64,000 nt of DNA from Amborella trichopoda (taxonomy: Eukaryota > Streptophyta > Magnoliopsida > Amborellales > Amborellaceae), in NCBI RefSeq assembly GCF_000471905.2, contig NW_006497672.1:1215024-1279023 (forward strand). The letters are read 5' to 3'. The position numbers and the translations under genes are program-made. Below the pieces are notes generated by a model, which saw only the letters and a list, made by a program, of their open reading frames with translations, had not been told where the DNA came from and ran no database searches. Shown here one piece after another: positions 55,001-63,480 of this stretch; position 1 is the stretch's first letter, and each line of letters begins with the position of its first letter.

Positions 55001-55810
55001 TTTAGGGTCATGCAGTATGGACCGAGGCTGAGCTTTTTTGGCTCATGCAATATGGACTGAGGCTGATCAGTTTAGGCTCATGTAGTATGGACCCAGGCTG
55101 AGCAGTTTAGGGCCATGCAGTAAGGACCGAGGTTAAAGAGTTAAGGTCATGCAGTGTGGATTGAGACTGAGCAGTTTAGGGTCATGTTGTATGGACCGAG
55201 GCTGAGCAGCTTATGACGTAGTACAGACCAAGGCTGAGCACTTTAGGCTCATGCAGTATGGACCGAGGCTGACCAGTTTAGGCTTATGCAGTATGGACCC
55301 AGGCTGAGCTTTTTAAGGTCATGTACTATGGACTGAGGCTGAGCAGTTTAGGGTCAAGTAGTATGGTTCAAGGCTAAGCAGTTTAGGGTCATGGAGTCGG
55401 GATCGAGGCTAAACTCTTTAGGGTCATGCAGTATGGACCGAGGTTAAGGCGTTTTGGGTCATGCAGTATCGACCGAGGCTAAGCAGTTTAGGGTCGTGAA
55501 ATCTGGACCAAGGCTGAGCAGTTTACATTCATGCAGTATGGACCGAGGCGTAAGAGTTAGGGTTATGCATAGTAGATTGAGGCTGAGCAGTTTAGGGTCG
55601 TGCAGTATGGACCGAGGTTGAGCAGTTTGGGGTCAAGCAGTATCGGTTGAGGTTGAGCAGTTTAGGGTCATGCGGTATGGACCGAGGCTGAGCAGTTTAG
55701 GGTCGTGCAAAATGAACTGAGGCTGAGCAGTTTAGGGTCATGCAGTATGGAGCAGTGCTGAGGAGTTTTGGGTAATGCAATATGGACTGAAGTTGTGCAG
55801 TTTATGGCCG

Positions 55811-57028
55811 TGCAATCGTACCTTAGGAATACGACCGACAAGGGCCCTATCGGTGTCTGGGTGCTATCTATGTGTGGCAACAAAAGTGTTGTTGTTGTAT
55901 GATAGCTTGATGGCGGTTCCACCTGAGTGAGGAGATGGGGTGTGAGAGACCTTTAAGTCCCTCCTCACACTAATCTAAGTTAAGACTTAGGAGCTAGATA
56001 AGGGGTCTTTGCTCAAAAGGATGATCGGGAAAAAATTTGAAGGAACTTGTTCCTTGGGGAGACTCTCAAATGCGAGGATAAAGAAGTCCTCGATCCAGAT
56101 AAATGGGTTAAAGAACCCACAAGCCATAAGTATGTATGAAAAGATAATGAAAACAGATAATAATAAAAGAAGAAACCAGCCAAACAAGAACGATCCAACT
56201 AAGCGGTAGTAAGTCCCTAGTGGAGTTGCCAAGCTGTTTAGGTGCCTCGATCTCGCCCTCCAGATCCTGGTGATCGGGCAACACATGTCTCAGATTTCGA
56301 GAGAAGACCCGGGATGTTTATAGATTGCTCTCTCGGGAACCTCGTTCGAGAACGAGGGCAGGTATTACCGACCGATGAGAGAGGAATTTAAGGTGAGTTC
56401 GGGACTTACTCGAGCTGGCTCACGTGGGCTCCCTCTTATATCATGAAGAAATCCCCCCAGTAATAAAACTAGATCGGAATCACCTTCCTTGGCTTGTGTT
56501 CTCTTATTTTCTGTAATCACACACATATGACAAATATTGTAAGATAGGTAAGTCAACAGATCACACCTTGCCTCTTTGGTGAACGTACACAAGCATGCAC
56601 ATTCAAAAGAAGAAGATAAGAATGAGAAAAGAACGATGGGGGAGAGAAGAATTTGACCAGGTGGGGAGATCAGCACAGTGACTATACTGGTGAGTAATTG
56701 GCCTGATGTGGTAGTAAAATGAGCTAGGTAACTCAGACCGGCTCAACAAAATTATTACTAGACATCAATACGGATAATGACTAGTTAGGCACGATGGTCA
56801 GTCTATCGTGGGAATAAAGCTGGCACAGTAATTCTGGCACCACAACATTGCGACTAAACGACAGGAGTACCATGAGAATCTATTCTTGACCCCTCTTAAT
56901 CAAACGAAAGAATAACATAATTCATAAAGAAAGAATAAGAAGTGAGATAAGAGAAGAAGAGAACAAAAAGAAGGAGAGGTAAGAAAAAGAATGGAGGGGA
57001 AGAATACGAGGGAGGAGAGAAAAAAACA
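55811..57028. other. Non-satellite flank with no recognisable gene
   Basis: Satellite homology ends at about 55,810 and unrelated sequence of average composition follows. Several short open frames exist (for example 56009-56209 on + and 55987-56286 and 56365-56676 on -), but none shows a recognisable domain and they overlap one another. Notable small features are an 18-bp palindrome with 8-bp arms, CCTCGTTC/GAACGAGG, at 56340-56357 and the phrase GGAGTTGCCAAGCTGTTTAG at 56222. The latter resembles the start of the minisatellite at 57,039. The stretch may be retroelement 5' sequence, but I cannot show that. Confidence 0.5.
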
Positions 57029-57450
57029 GTCGACGCTAGGAGTTGCCAGCTGTATTAGGTAAAGACGGAGAGGATACAATCGGCATTGAGCATCGCTGGC
57101 TATATCAGGTAAAGAGGAGAGAAAGAACACAGTTAGTGTTAAGCTTCACCAACTGTATTAGATAAAGAGAAGAGAGAAAGAACACAATCGCGCTAGGCTT
57201 CACCAACTGTATTAGACAGAGAGAAGATGTAGGCGGTGCTAGGCTTCACCGACCCAATCAAATAGAGAAGAGGGAGAAGATGGAGTCGACGCTAGGCCCG
57301 ACCTACTGTATCTGTCAGTGTTAAACTTCACCGACTATATCATACAGAGAAGAGAGAGAACATGTAGTCAGCGCTAGGCCTCGCCGACTGTATCAGACAA
57401 TGAAGAGAGAGAAAATGCAATCGATGCTAAGCTTCATCGACTGTATTAGA
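57029..57450 (+). repeat. Degenerate ~53-bp minisatellite, about nine units
   Basis: Units begin with variants of GTCGACGCTAGG at about 57029, 57079, 57132, 57187, 57231, 57285, 57313, 57367 and 57419. Each continues as CTTCACCGACTGTATTAGAC and then a purine-rich GAGAAGAGAGAGAA spacer. Spacings are mostly 50-55 bp, with shortened units of 44 and 28 bp. The first unit contains GGAGTTGCCAGCTGTATTAG, close to a single-copy sequence at 56222. Repeats of this kind are common in non-coding parts of plant LTR retrotransposons, but membership in the element at 59-61 kb is only inferred. Confidence 0.85.
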
Positions 57451-57672
57451 CGAAGAACATAGCAATGGAGATGAGAAGAAGAGAGAGACATAGAGATAAA
57501 GATGAGAAGAAGAGAGAGAAAGAGATGGAGATGAGAAGAAGAGAGAAAGAGATAGAAATGAAAAGAAGAGAGAGAAATCGATAGAGACGAGAAAGAGGGG
57601 AGGAAAGGGAAAGAGGGGAGGAGGGAGAAAGAGGGGTGGAGAGAGAAAGATGGGAGGAGAGAGAAAGTTACC
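57451..57672 (+). repeat. Purine-only GA-rich tract
   Basis: This is about 220 bp of almost uninterrupted A and G on +, in loose repeats of GAGATGAGAAGAAGAGAGA followed by AGAAAGAGGGGAGGA units. It grows out of the GAGAAGAGAGAG spacer of the preceding minisatellite. The minus strand reads as a Ser/Leu/Phe-rich open frame (57393-57809), which is a low-complexity artefact. Confidence 0.9.
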
Positions 57673-59040
57673 TTATTGAAGGGTATTAACTCTTTTCTTC
57701 TCTCTCCTCTCTCTATCCAAGATGCACCCAAAAGCTTAAGTAAAAATGAAGTCTTTATTGATTGATTGAAGAATGAATAGAAAAGCTCTTTTGCAATTTG
57801 GCTTTGCATGCTTGTATAGAATTGGGCTAAAACAAGAGTGTACGCTCAAAAACTACCTAGAATTGAAGATAATTACTATTTACTTGAATTAAAATAAATT
57901 CTAAAAATGGATGCAAAAGGATTGTTTTGCCCCTGTTTAACAATGTGTGGAATTTCAGAACAGTCCCTGCTGCTGCATGAGAACTTACGTGATCTCTCAT
58001 GACTGACCTGTGGTTGCTCTAATGCCCATTTGATCAAAAGATGATTATTTTACTGTAGGGCTCGGCATGACGATTGATTATACCAACTTCGTATCATGTT
58101 TTTAAGCCATGATCATGAGACTTGAATTTTGGATGAATCTTGAAAACTTAAGATTGATTGTGTGCTCATTCCTTAAAGTTTTTCGTCAGTTTCTTTGTTT
58201 AATCACACTGAGCATGCCGTCACGATCACGTTGCAACAAACGCAGCTTGATTTTGTGTTCGGATAAAAATTTTGTCCTTTTTGAGTTTTTTACGGGAATC
58301 TTGGAATCCAGGGGCCGAAATTTACAGCAACATCGATGCCTTTGTGTGTGAAATCCATCCGTTCATCGTACGCGGGGTTAGGACCAAATATGACCGTGGA
58401 CCTTATGCACATAATGCAATTGGTTTTGTGTCCATCTGCTGCTGAATTTTCTGCAACTCCCTTCACGAATCAGCAATTCCTCTCTAGTGTTTCTCCCTGC
58501 TTGGGAATTGTCATGGGGCATACCATATATCGAATCACTCGTCTTAACAAGATGAAGATGCACACCAAATTTGAGCAGAATCCAACTTGGAACGAATCAA
58601 ATATTGGCCATGAACATCACTACCCATGACTGTAAAAAAAAACCACGTTTTGTTTTAGCGCACGGTGGCCACCCGAGAATAGTGTGTGGCCTACCCATTT
58701 TCAGTATTTTACCCATAACTTTGTCCTAGAGTGCTCGATTAAGCAGAGACTTGACTCATAGGGCTTTTCAACTGTGCCAGATCCAATGGTGGTGGTCCCA
58801 CAGCTGTTTGACGACCAAAAGTATAGCTCTAGTTATGGGGTCCATTTTAGGCCGCTAGAAACCAATTTTTCCGCAATTGTTTCTTTGTGTTCATTGCCTT
58901 AGACCTGTCTGATCATGATGAAACTTGCCAGGTTCTGAAGTTATGGTGAAGATCTTGACCGATTCTAGGGCAATTCTGAGACTATCAAAATTTCCACTGT
59001 TTTGTAGGCTTATTGACCTGCTTCCTCTATTCTGCATCAG
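57673..59040. other. No supported gene
   Basis: About 1.4 kb with short open frames on both strands (58109-58351, 58336-58629, 58925-59131) but no recognised domain, except the last few codons of the third, described separately. The base composition is more AT-rich than the satellite. It may contain decayed retroelement sequence between the minisatellite and pol, but no gag, protease or N-terminal RT motif could be recognised. Confidence 0.5.
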
Positions 59041-59131
59041 GGACCAAGGTGCTAAAAAACGTGTTCAAATAGAGTGCTATGTGGATTACTTAGTGGTGAA
59101 ATTTGAAATAAAAGTTGCTCACATACCCTAA
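59041..59131 (+). pseudogene. Reverse transcriptase fragment around the YxDD box
   Basis: The frame ending at 59131 reads IECYVDYLVVKFEIKVAHI. This has the shape of the RT palm-domain active-site strand of Ty3/gypsy elements, in which a YVDD box is followed by a VVKS-like stretch and a conserved His. Here the second Asp of the box is Tyr, which would abolish catalysis. Only about 25 codons of likely RT are present. The frame then stops, and RNase H sequence starts immediately in another frame, so the thumb and connection regions are deleted. The match is short and the call is tentative without a profile search. Confidence 0.5.
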
Positions 59132-59132
59132 G

Positions 59133-59453
59133 AATTACCCCCCCATCGAAAAGTTGTGCCTAGCCTTGATCTTTGCGGTACAGAAGCTACGTCATTACTT
59201 GCTCGGCCACGAGGTCAAGTTAATCTCAAATGCGGACCCGGTCATGTTCCTTATGACCCGACCATGACCGTCAGGATTCTTGGCCAAGTAGGCATTATTG
59301 CTTATGGAGTTCGACATCACGTATGTGCCACAGAAGGCAGTCAAAGGTCAAGCCTTAGCAGACTTTCTCGCAGCTCACCCAGCCCCTTTGGAATCTCCCC
59401 TGTTGAGTGATCTCCCTAACGAAGAATTTTTCTATACGGTGTTATCTCGGTCG
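59133..59453 (+). pseudogene. Retrotransposon RNase H (RT-linked) remnant
   Basis: The frame starting at 59133 reads NYPPIEKLCLALIF, then QKLRHYLLGHEVKLISNADP, and later LLLMEFDITYVPQKAVKGQAL and ADFLAAHP. This is the hallmark pattern of the RNase H and tail that follow RT in Ty3/gypsy pol. The domain would degrade the RNA strand of the RNA/DNA hybrid during reverse transcription. Two stops interrupt it: TGA at 59265 and TAG at 59289. The second falls where the family usually has Trp (TGG to TAG). The N-terminal part, including the first catalytic Asp, was lost with the RT deletion. Downstream the same frame runs straight into the second RNase H. Confidence 0.85.
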
Positions 59454-59960
59454 TGGGAAATGTATTTCGACGGAGCATTTCAGACCGATAGAGGTGGTGC
59501 CAGAGTCGTGTTCCTGACTCCCGACAGAGGAATGGTTCCTCTATCCTTCTCACTGACAGAGGCATTTTCTCATAATGAAGCTAAATATCAAGCCCACATA
59601 ATCGGATTGGAGATCGCTCAGGACCTAGACATGGAGTAGCAAAACATCTTCGGTGACCTTGAGCTGGTCATCTAGCTGCTTAAGGGGATTTACGACAAAA
59701 GGAAGGATACTCTCAAGCCTTATCACGACACGGCCAAAACTTACATGGCCCAGTTCGATCATTTCTCTCTAAGTCATATCTCTAGAAGGCTAAACTCACA
59801 GGCCGATACTCTCTCAAAGCTTGGGGCCACCATTCAACTGTCTTCATCAGGGCCCATGCCTGTTTGGATAACAGAATGGAAACATGTCGACTTGAGAATT
59901 GAACTTGATGCAGATGGTGAGAAAGATGTCTTCCCTGAATGTCCGCCTTATCCATTCTGA
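59454..59960 (+). pseudogene. Archaeal-type second RNase H of Tat lineage, inactive
   Basis: In the same frame as the preceding domain, WEMYFDGAF at 59454 opens an RNase H fold with the first catalytic Asp (codon 59469). It continues with PLSFSLTEAFSHNEAKYQAH, then GDLELVI (third acidic site, Asp at 59655), and ends with SRRLNSQADTLSKLGA (fourth Asp). The usual catalytic Glu in the N-x-A-E-Y motif is Lys here (AAA at 59583). Stops occur at 59637 (TAG) and 59673 (TAG), both inside the domain, and the frame closes at 59960. Tat elements are known to carry this extra domain; its presence identifies the lineage. The gene is non-functional. Confidence 0.85.
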
Positions 59961-60067
59961 GCACTCCTTGCAGCCAAGGATGTCATTAAGAGCAGGAAAT
60001 GTCTCAAAGTAAAGAGTCTAAGACTGAGAAGCAAGAGCCTGAATTATTTGACCTGATGTGTGCAAAG

Positions 60068-60510
60068 GTTGAACAAGTGGAAGACTGGATGGAGCCTGTC
60101 ATGAACTTCATAAAGCACGGAAGGCTGCCTCAGGATCAACCGGAATGCAACAACATATGACGAACAGTTATCAAGTACACACTTCTCGTCGGGGATGTTT
60201 TCTTTCGTCGATCATTTGACAAAATTCTCCTCAGATGTGTCCATACACAAGAAGCAAGCAAAGTACTTGAAGAAGTGCATTCAGGTAGCGCATACGTAGC
60301 CTCGGCTATTATTGGCCTTCAATGGTGGCTGAGGCCCAATACTATGCTAAAAAATGCCAGGTGTGCCCAATGCACTCAAGCCTCATTCATCAACCCCCGG
60401 AGCCTCTCCATCCTACAGTGACATCATGGCCCTTTTCCCAGTGGGGTATGGATATTGTAGGACCTATCAACCCTCCTTCATGGCCCTCAGTTCAGAAGCC
60501 ATCATGTTGA
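60068..60510 (+). pseudogene. Integrase, N-terminal half (zinc-binding region and start of core)
   Basis: From 60068 the frame reads EDWMEPVMNFIKHGRLP, a TGA stop at 60158, then LLVGDVFFRRSFD and ASKVLEEVHSG, typical of the segment leading into gypsy integrase. A frame change near 60300 follows, with the second zinc-binding His not visible. The text then resumes as YYWPSMVAEAQYYAKKCQVC (Cys pair of the zinc finger), IHQPPEPLHPTV, and GMDIVGPINPP, whose Asp (codon 60451) is the first catalytic residue of the DDE core. The frame ends at 60510, just after this motif. The integrase would insert the element's cDNA into the genome; this copy cannot. Confidence 0.85.
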
Positions 60511-60548
60511 TCGCTTAGTAAACCAGATCGATTTCGAGTGGAAATAGT

Positions 60549-61144
60549 CGATCGTGTATTACCCTTGGGTCAACAGTTTAGCTGAGGCATTTAATAAAAC
60601 CCTGTGTGGGGTGCTTCGAAAGTCAATTTCGAAGTCAAGGAAGAATTGGCATGTGAAGCTGCCTGAAGCTCTGTGGGCTTATCTCACCACCACTCAGAAT
60701 GCTACGAACTCTACTCCTTATACCTTGGTTTATGGAGGTGTGGCAGTTTTACCCCTCGAGGATCAAATTCCCTCACTCCAAGTCGTTATACATCAGGGAT
60801 TGACTGAAGATGAGAGGGTCAAGATCTGTTACCAAGAGTGGGATGCCCTTGACGAAAGGAGACTAGAGGCACAGTAAAACCTCAAACTCAATCAAGGAAG
60901 AATGAAGAGAACCTTTGACAAGTTTGTCATGGTTCTCGCATTCGCTTGTAGGGACTTAGTCTTAGCAATCAAGAGACGGATTGTTATGCATGGGCGCCGC
61001 AAAGGAAAGTTTGAACCTAAGTGAGAAGGTCCATTCATAGTCAAGAAGGTCACACCAAACAAAGCCTATATACTAGCAAACTCTAATGGAGAAGAGGTGA
61101 TGCCCCCTATCAATGGGAGGTACTTAAAGAAGAATTATCCATGA
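60549..61144 (+). pseudogene. Integrase, C-terminal half
   Basis: The frame resumes with YYPWVNSLAEAFNKTL, which holds the catalytic Glu of the DDE triad (codon 60584). It continues through KNWHVKLPEALWAYLTTT and STPYTLVYGGVAVLPLE, the end of the core, into a C-terminal domain with CRDLVLAIKRR and EGPFIVKKV. Only about 40 bp separate the previous frame from this one, where a complete core has some 80 more residues, so the second catalytic Asp is deleted. Stops are at 60875 (TAA where the family usually has Gln) and 61022 (TGA where it usually has Trp). The final TGA at 61142 probably marks the original pol end. Confidence 0.85.
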
Positions 61145-61510
61145 CATATCCCTAAAATGCGATGCATGTAGTAAAAAGAAAAAAATGAAGATGAGGAACA
61201 TTAAGCCGACTCAAAGGAATTAGAAAAAGTTATAAGCTACAATCAAAAGCCCATTAGTAGGGAAGCTACAAAGCTTTTGCATCTGACGATAAGAGGACGA
61301 TTACAAGCCCACGGTATAAAGCTCTTGCATCTGAGGATAAGAGGATGGTTACAGGCAAAAACGAAATGCCCTCATCAAGAAGAAGAAGCAAAACCACTTA
61401 CAAGTCAACTACAATTCATCTGACGGGTGCTCTCAAAGAGGATGGTTACAGACCAAAAGGAAGAAGTCAACCATTTTCGAGTCAGGTTCAATTCATCTGA
61501 CGAGGCATGG
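61145..61510 (+). repeat. Post-pol region with short direct repeats
   Basis: Immediately after the pol stop are imperfect direct repeats. AAGCTTTTGCATCTGACGAT at 61271 recurs as AAGCTCTTGCATCTGAGGAT at 61319 (48 bp), each followed by AAGAGGA(C/T)G(A/G)TTACA. GAGGATGGTTACAG occurs at 61341 and 61438 (97 bp). CAATTCATCTGACG occurs near 61410 and 61490. Plant Tat/Ogre-type elements often carry variable tandem repeats in the 3' untranslated region between pol and the 3' LTR, and this position fits that. Confidence 0.75.
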
Positions 61511-62390
61511 CTAACTTCCAAGGAACCGGCCCATGATAGATTCCCTTCCTCCAAAACAACATGGACTTCACTGTTGTGCTCGAGGATTTGGCTTCCAACT
61601 GACCACAGTGGTAGGGCCTTCTCATTTTCCATCACTCTTGGCGAGGCATCGCCATCCCATGGCCCTTCGCCTCCCCGACCGTTATGGCCTCGCGACGCCT
61701 CGGGTTCTCACCGGCATTTCCTCTCCTCATTGGGAACACACTCCTACTTGTCAGGAATCCTCGTCTGACCCTATTCATTCCCCTTTACAACAGCCAAGAA
61801 TATTAGGAAAACCGCTGGAATTCCCTTGAAAGCTCCCCTGTGACCCTGCGGGTTTCCCTTCTCCCTTCTTCGCACTTCTGCGGCTCACCACAACTCACTG
61901 GAATTTAACTATGTTTTCGGTGAGTCCATTGCTACTCCTTCTTCTTCTCTCTTAATAACCAAAGGACCATCAAAGCCCCCTGACCCTTCTGCAACCTGCC
62001 AGCAACCGCGTAACTTTCAAATAAGTATTAGAACTCTGGCAAAGCACCACTGTGACTATTGCGTAGTTTCATGGAAAACGTCTCGATGAAACTCTAAGTA
62101 GCCCCTGTTCCTTACTCAGAATGCCTTGGCACTCTCCGAAAACACTCGCAAACACGGTGTAAAGTTCACGACCTGCTCAAGCTCACCAGAACGCACCTGA
62201 AGGCCTGTATGTTGTGAGTGTTGGGCGAGAAACTCTTGCCGAAAGTCTCTTTATGAAAACTCTGGCACCCTCTCTCTAAAAAACTCTCTTCGAAATTTTA
62301 TGCTTCGATAAAACAGTAAAATGGGGGCTTTCCTCTTTTATACTCAATAGTGCGACAAATTGCCCCTCACTTAGTCAAGGATTTGTCACC
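61511..62390. other. Probable retroelement 3' region, no gene recognised
   Basis: About 0.9 kb of CT-rich sequence (+ strand) with overlapping short frames such as 61427-61768, 61533-61829 and, on the minus strand, 61405-61635. None has a recognisable domain. Its position directly after pol makes 3' UTR or LTR sequence the most economical reading, but no matching 5' copy was found on the left side of pol, so no LTR is called. Confidence 0.45.
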
Positions 62391-62574
62391 GTGAGCTTCG
62401 TTAAGGGGCTAACGTCGTGCTCTTCATGATGACTTATTGCCGCACACTTCACCAAGAGGCTAGTGCCTTGCGCCTCACCAAAAGGTTGTTGTCGCGTGCC
62501 TCACTAAGAGGCTAACGTTGAGTGCATCACCCAGGGACTAACGCCGTGTGTGCCGTCCAAGACCTAGTGCCATG
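62391..62574 (+). repeat. 26-bp minisatellite, about seven units
   Basis: Units such as ACACTTCACCAAGAGGCTAG, GTGCCTCACTAAGAGGCTAA and GTGCATCACCCAGGGACTAA follow each other every 26-27 bp, with a core of TCACCAAGAGGCTAACG. The first and last units are more diverged. No coding role is evident. Confidence 0.8.
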
Positions 62575-62717
62575 CATATGCTATGAAAATCCCATCTAAC
62601 TATCGTTCTGCCTCCTCAAGAATTTCATTCCCTACACCACAGTCTCACTCCTCAAGGAGTTGAGTCTCCAGTGACAGCTCTTTACCCCAGGGAGTCATAT
62701 TTCCTTACTATGCACAA

Positions 62718-62985
62718 TGGTCCATGCTGCATGAGCTTAAACTGCACAGTTATGGTCCGTGCTACACGACCTTAAACTACATAGCCATGGTCAGTGCGAC
62801 ATGACCTTAAACTACAAAGCCATGGTCTTGGTGCACAACCCTAAACTGTATGGTCCAAACTACATGACCTTAAACTGTAGTGAAGGTCTAGTTGCACGAC
62901 CTTACATGGTCTTAGCTGCACGACTTTAAACTATAGAGCCATGGTCCGATCTACAAGACCTTAAAACTGTAATGCACGACGTGAC
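62718..62985 (+). repeat. Diverged relatives of the 35-bp satellite, first island
   Basis: Three successive 35-bp units start at 62718 with TGGTCCATGCTGCATGAGCT, then TGGTCCGTGCTACACGACCT and TGGTCAGTGCGACATGACCT. They continue with shortened units down to about 62,985. They share with the main satellite the period, the GGTCC-x-TGC-x-CATGAC core and TAAACT. They consistently read GACCTTAAACT instead of GACCCTAAACT and AGCCATGGTC instead of AGCCTCGGTC. This is a separate subfamily on the same strand as the left array and as pol. Confidence 0.85.
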
Positions 62986-63480
62986 AAATAATCCATATGC
63001 ATGACTTTAATTGTGAAATGGATTACCTCTTTGCTAGGTGTATTTCATCAACATCCCTTAGTGGAGATAGGTGCATCCAAAAGGAAAAAAGGGGGTTGTG
63101 CTTCCCCTTCAATCCCAAATAAGTCTATTTCGCACCAACATCCTCAGTAGGAGTCACATCCTATTGTGACCCACTATTCCCAGGGAGTTAGAGTCATATT
63201 TATCCGTTTTAACCCCAATGGGTTTGCATCAGTGCTCTGGCCTGTCATTCCCAATAGACTTACATACTTACCATTACTCATTATCCCTGGGAAGTCACAC
63301 TTGCCCTCCTAATCCCCAGTGAAGTTCACTTCCACTTACCACTCCTCGTGAGGCCACCATCTTAATCTAAATCTCTCTGCTTGTGTATAGCCTTAGCTAT
63401 TTTTATCCCCAGGGAGTCAGATTGCTATCCACAGACCCTTCCCCCATAGACCTTCACCTACATGGTGACCCAAACAATAG
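62986..63480. other. Spacer with scattered CCCCAGGGAGTCA-like motifs, no gene
   Basis: The stretch contains many loose copies of a short motif built on TCCC(C)AGGGAGTCA: TTCCCAGGGAGTTAGAGTCA near 63177, TCCCTGGGAAGTCACAC near 63285, TCCCCAGTGAAGTTCAC near 63312 and TCCCCAGGGAGTCAG near 63406. A similar motif stands just before the first island at 62685. The motif is partly palindromic. No open frame of interest is seen. Confidence 0.6.

Larger units (their letters stand above)
45226..55810 (-). repeat. 35-bp satellite array, inverted block (about 300 monomers)
   Basis: This is the same monomer as the left block but on the minus strand, so TTTAGGGTCATGCAGTATGG reads on +. The period is again 35 bp. 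It contains the assembly gap at 50063-50132. A 34-bp variant reading TAAAGAGTTAGGGTCATGCA is common here, and I did not see its complement in the left block. The array stops in mid-monomer near 55,810, after GGCCGTGCAAT, and enters unrelated sequence. Confidence 0.97.
59041..61144 (+). mobile_element. Remains of a Tat-type Ty3/gypsy retrotransposon pol region
   Basis: Translated pieces follow the Ty3/gypsy order RT, RNase H, second (archaeal-type) RNase H, integrase. The second RNase H between RNase H and integrase is the diagnostic feature of the plant Tat lineage. The region is about 2.1 kb, far shorter than a complete pol, because most of RT and part of integrase are missing. At least seven in-frame stops and three frame changes are present. 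No flanking LTR pair, primer-binding site or target duplication could be recognised. The element is long dead. Confidence 0.85.

Noticed and set aside
1-55810. True or interstitial telomere tract
   Set aside because: CCCTAAA occurs once per 35 bp and never in tandem. Only 7 of 35 bases match the telomere unit.
55987-56676. Overlapping frames of 61-103 codons in the flank, both strands
   Set aside because: They overlap each other on opposite strands, show no recognised domain, and are about the length expected by chance in this composition.
57393-57809. 138-codon open frame on the minus strand
   Set aside because: It is the complement of the GA tract and minisatellite and gives Ser/Leu/Phe low-complexity sequence. 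No domain is visible.
58109-58629. Frames of 80 and 97 codons left of pol
   Set aside because: No gag, protease or other domain could be recognised and neither shows conserved motifs. Chance frames are the simpler reading.
61405-61829. Frames of 76-113 codons after pol
   Set aside because: They overlap on both strands in a CT-rich, repeat-bearing region that best fits retroelement 3' sequence. No domain was seen.
55811-62700. A pair of long terminal repeats flanking the pol remnant
   Set aside because: No long direct repeat was found by eye between the left (55.8-59.0 kb) and right (61.1-62.7 kb) sides, so LTR boundaries would be guesses.
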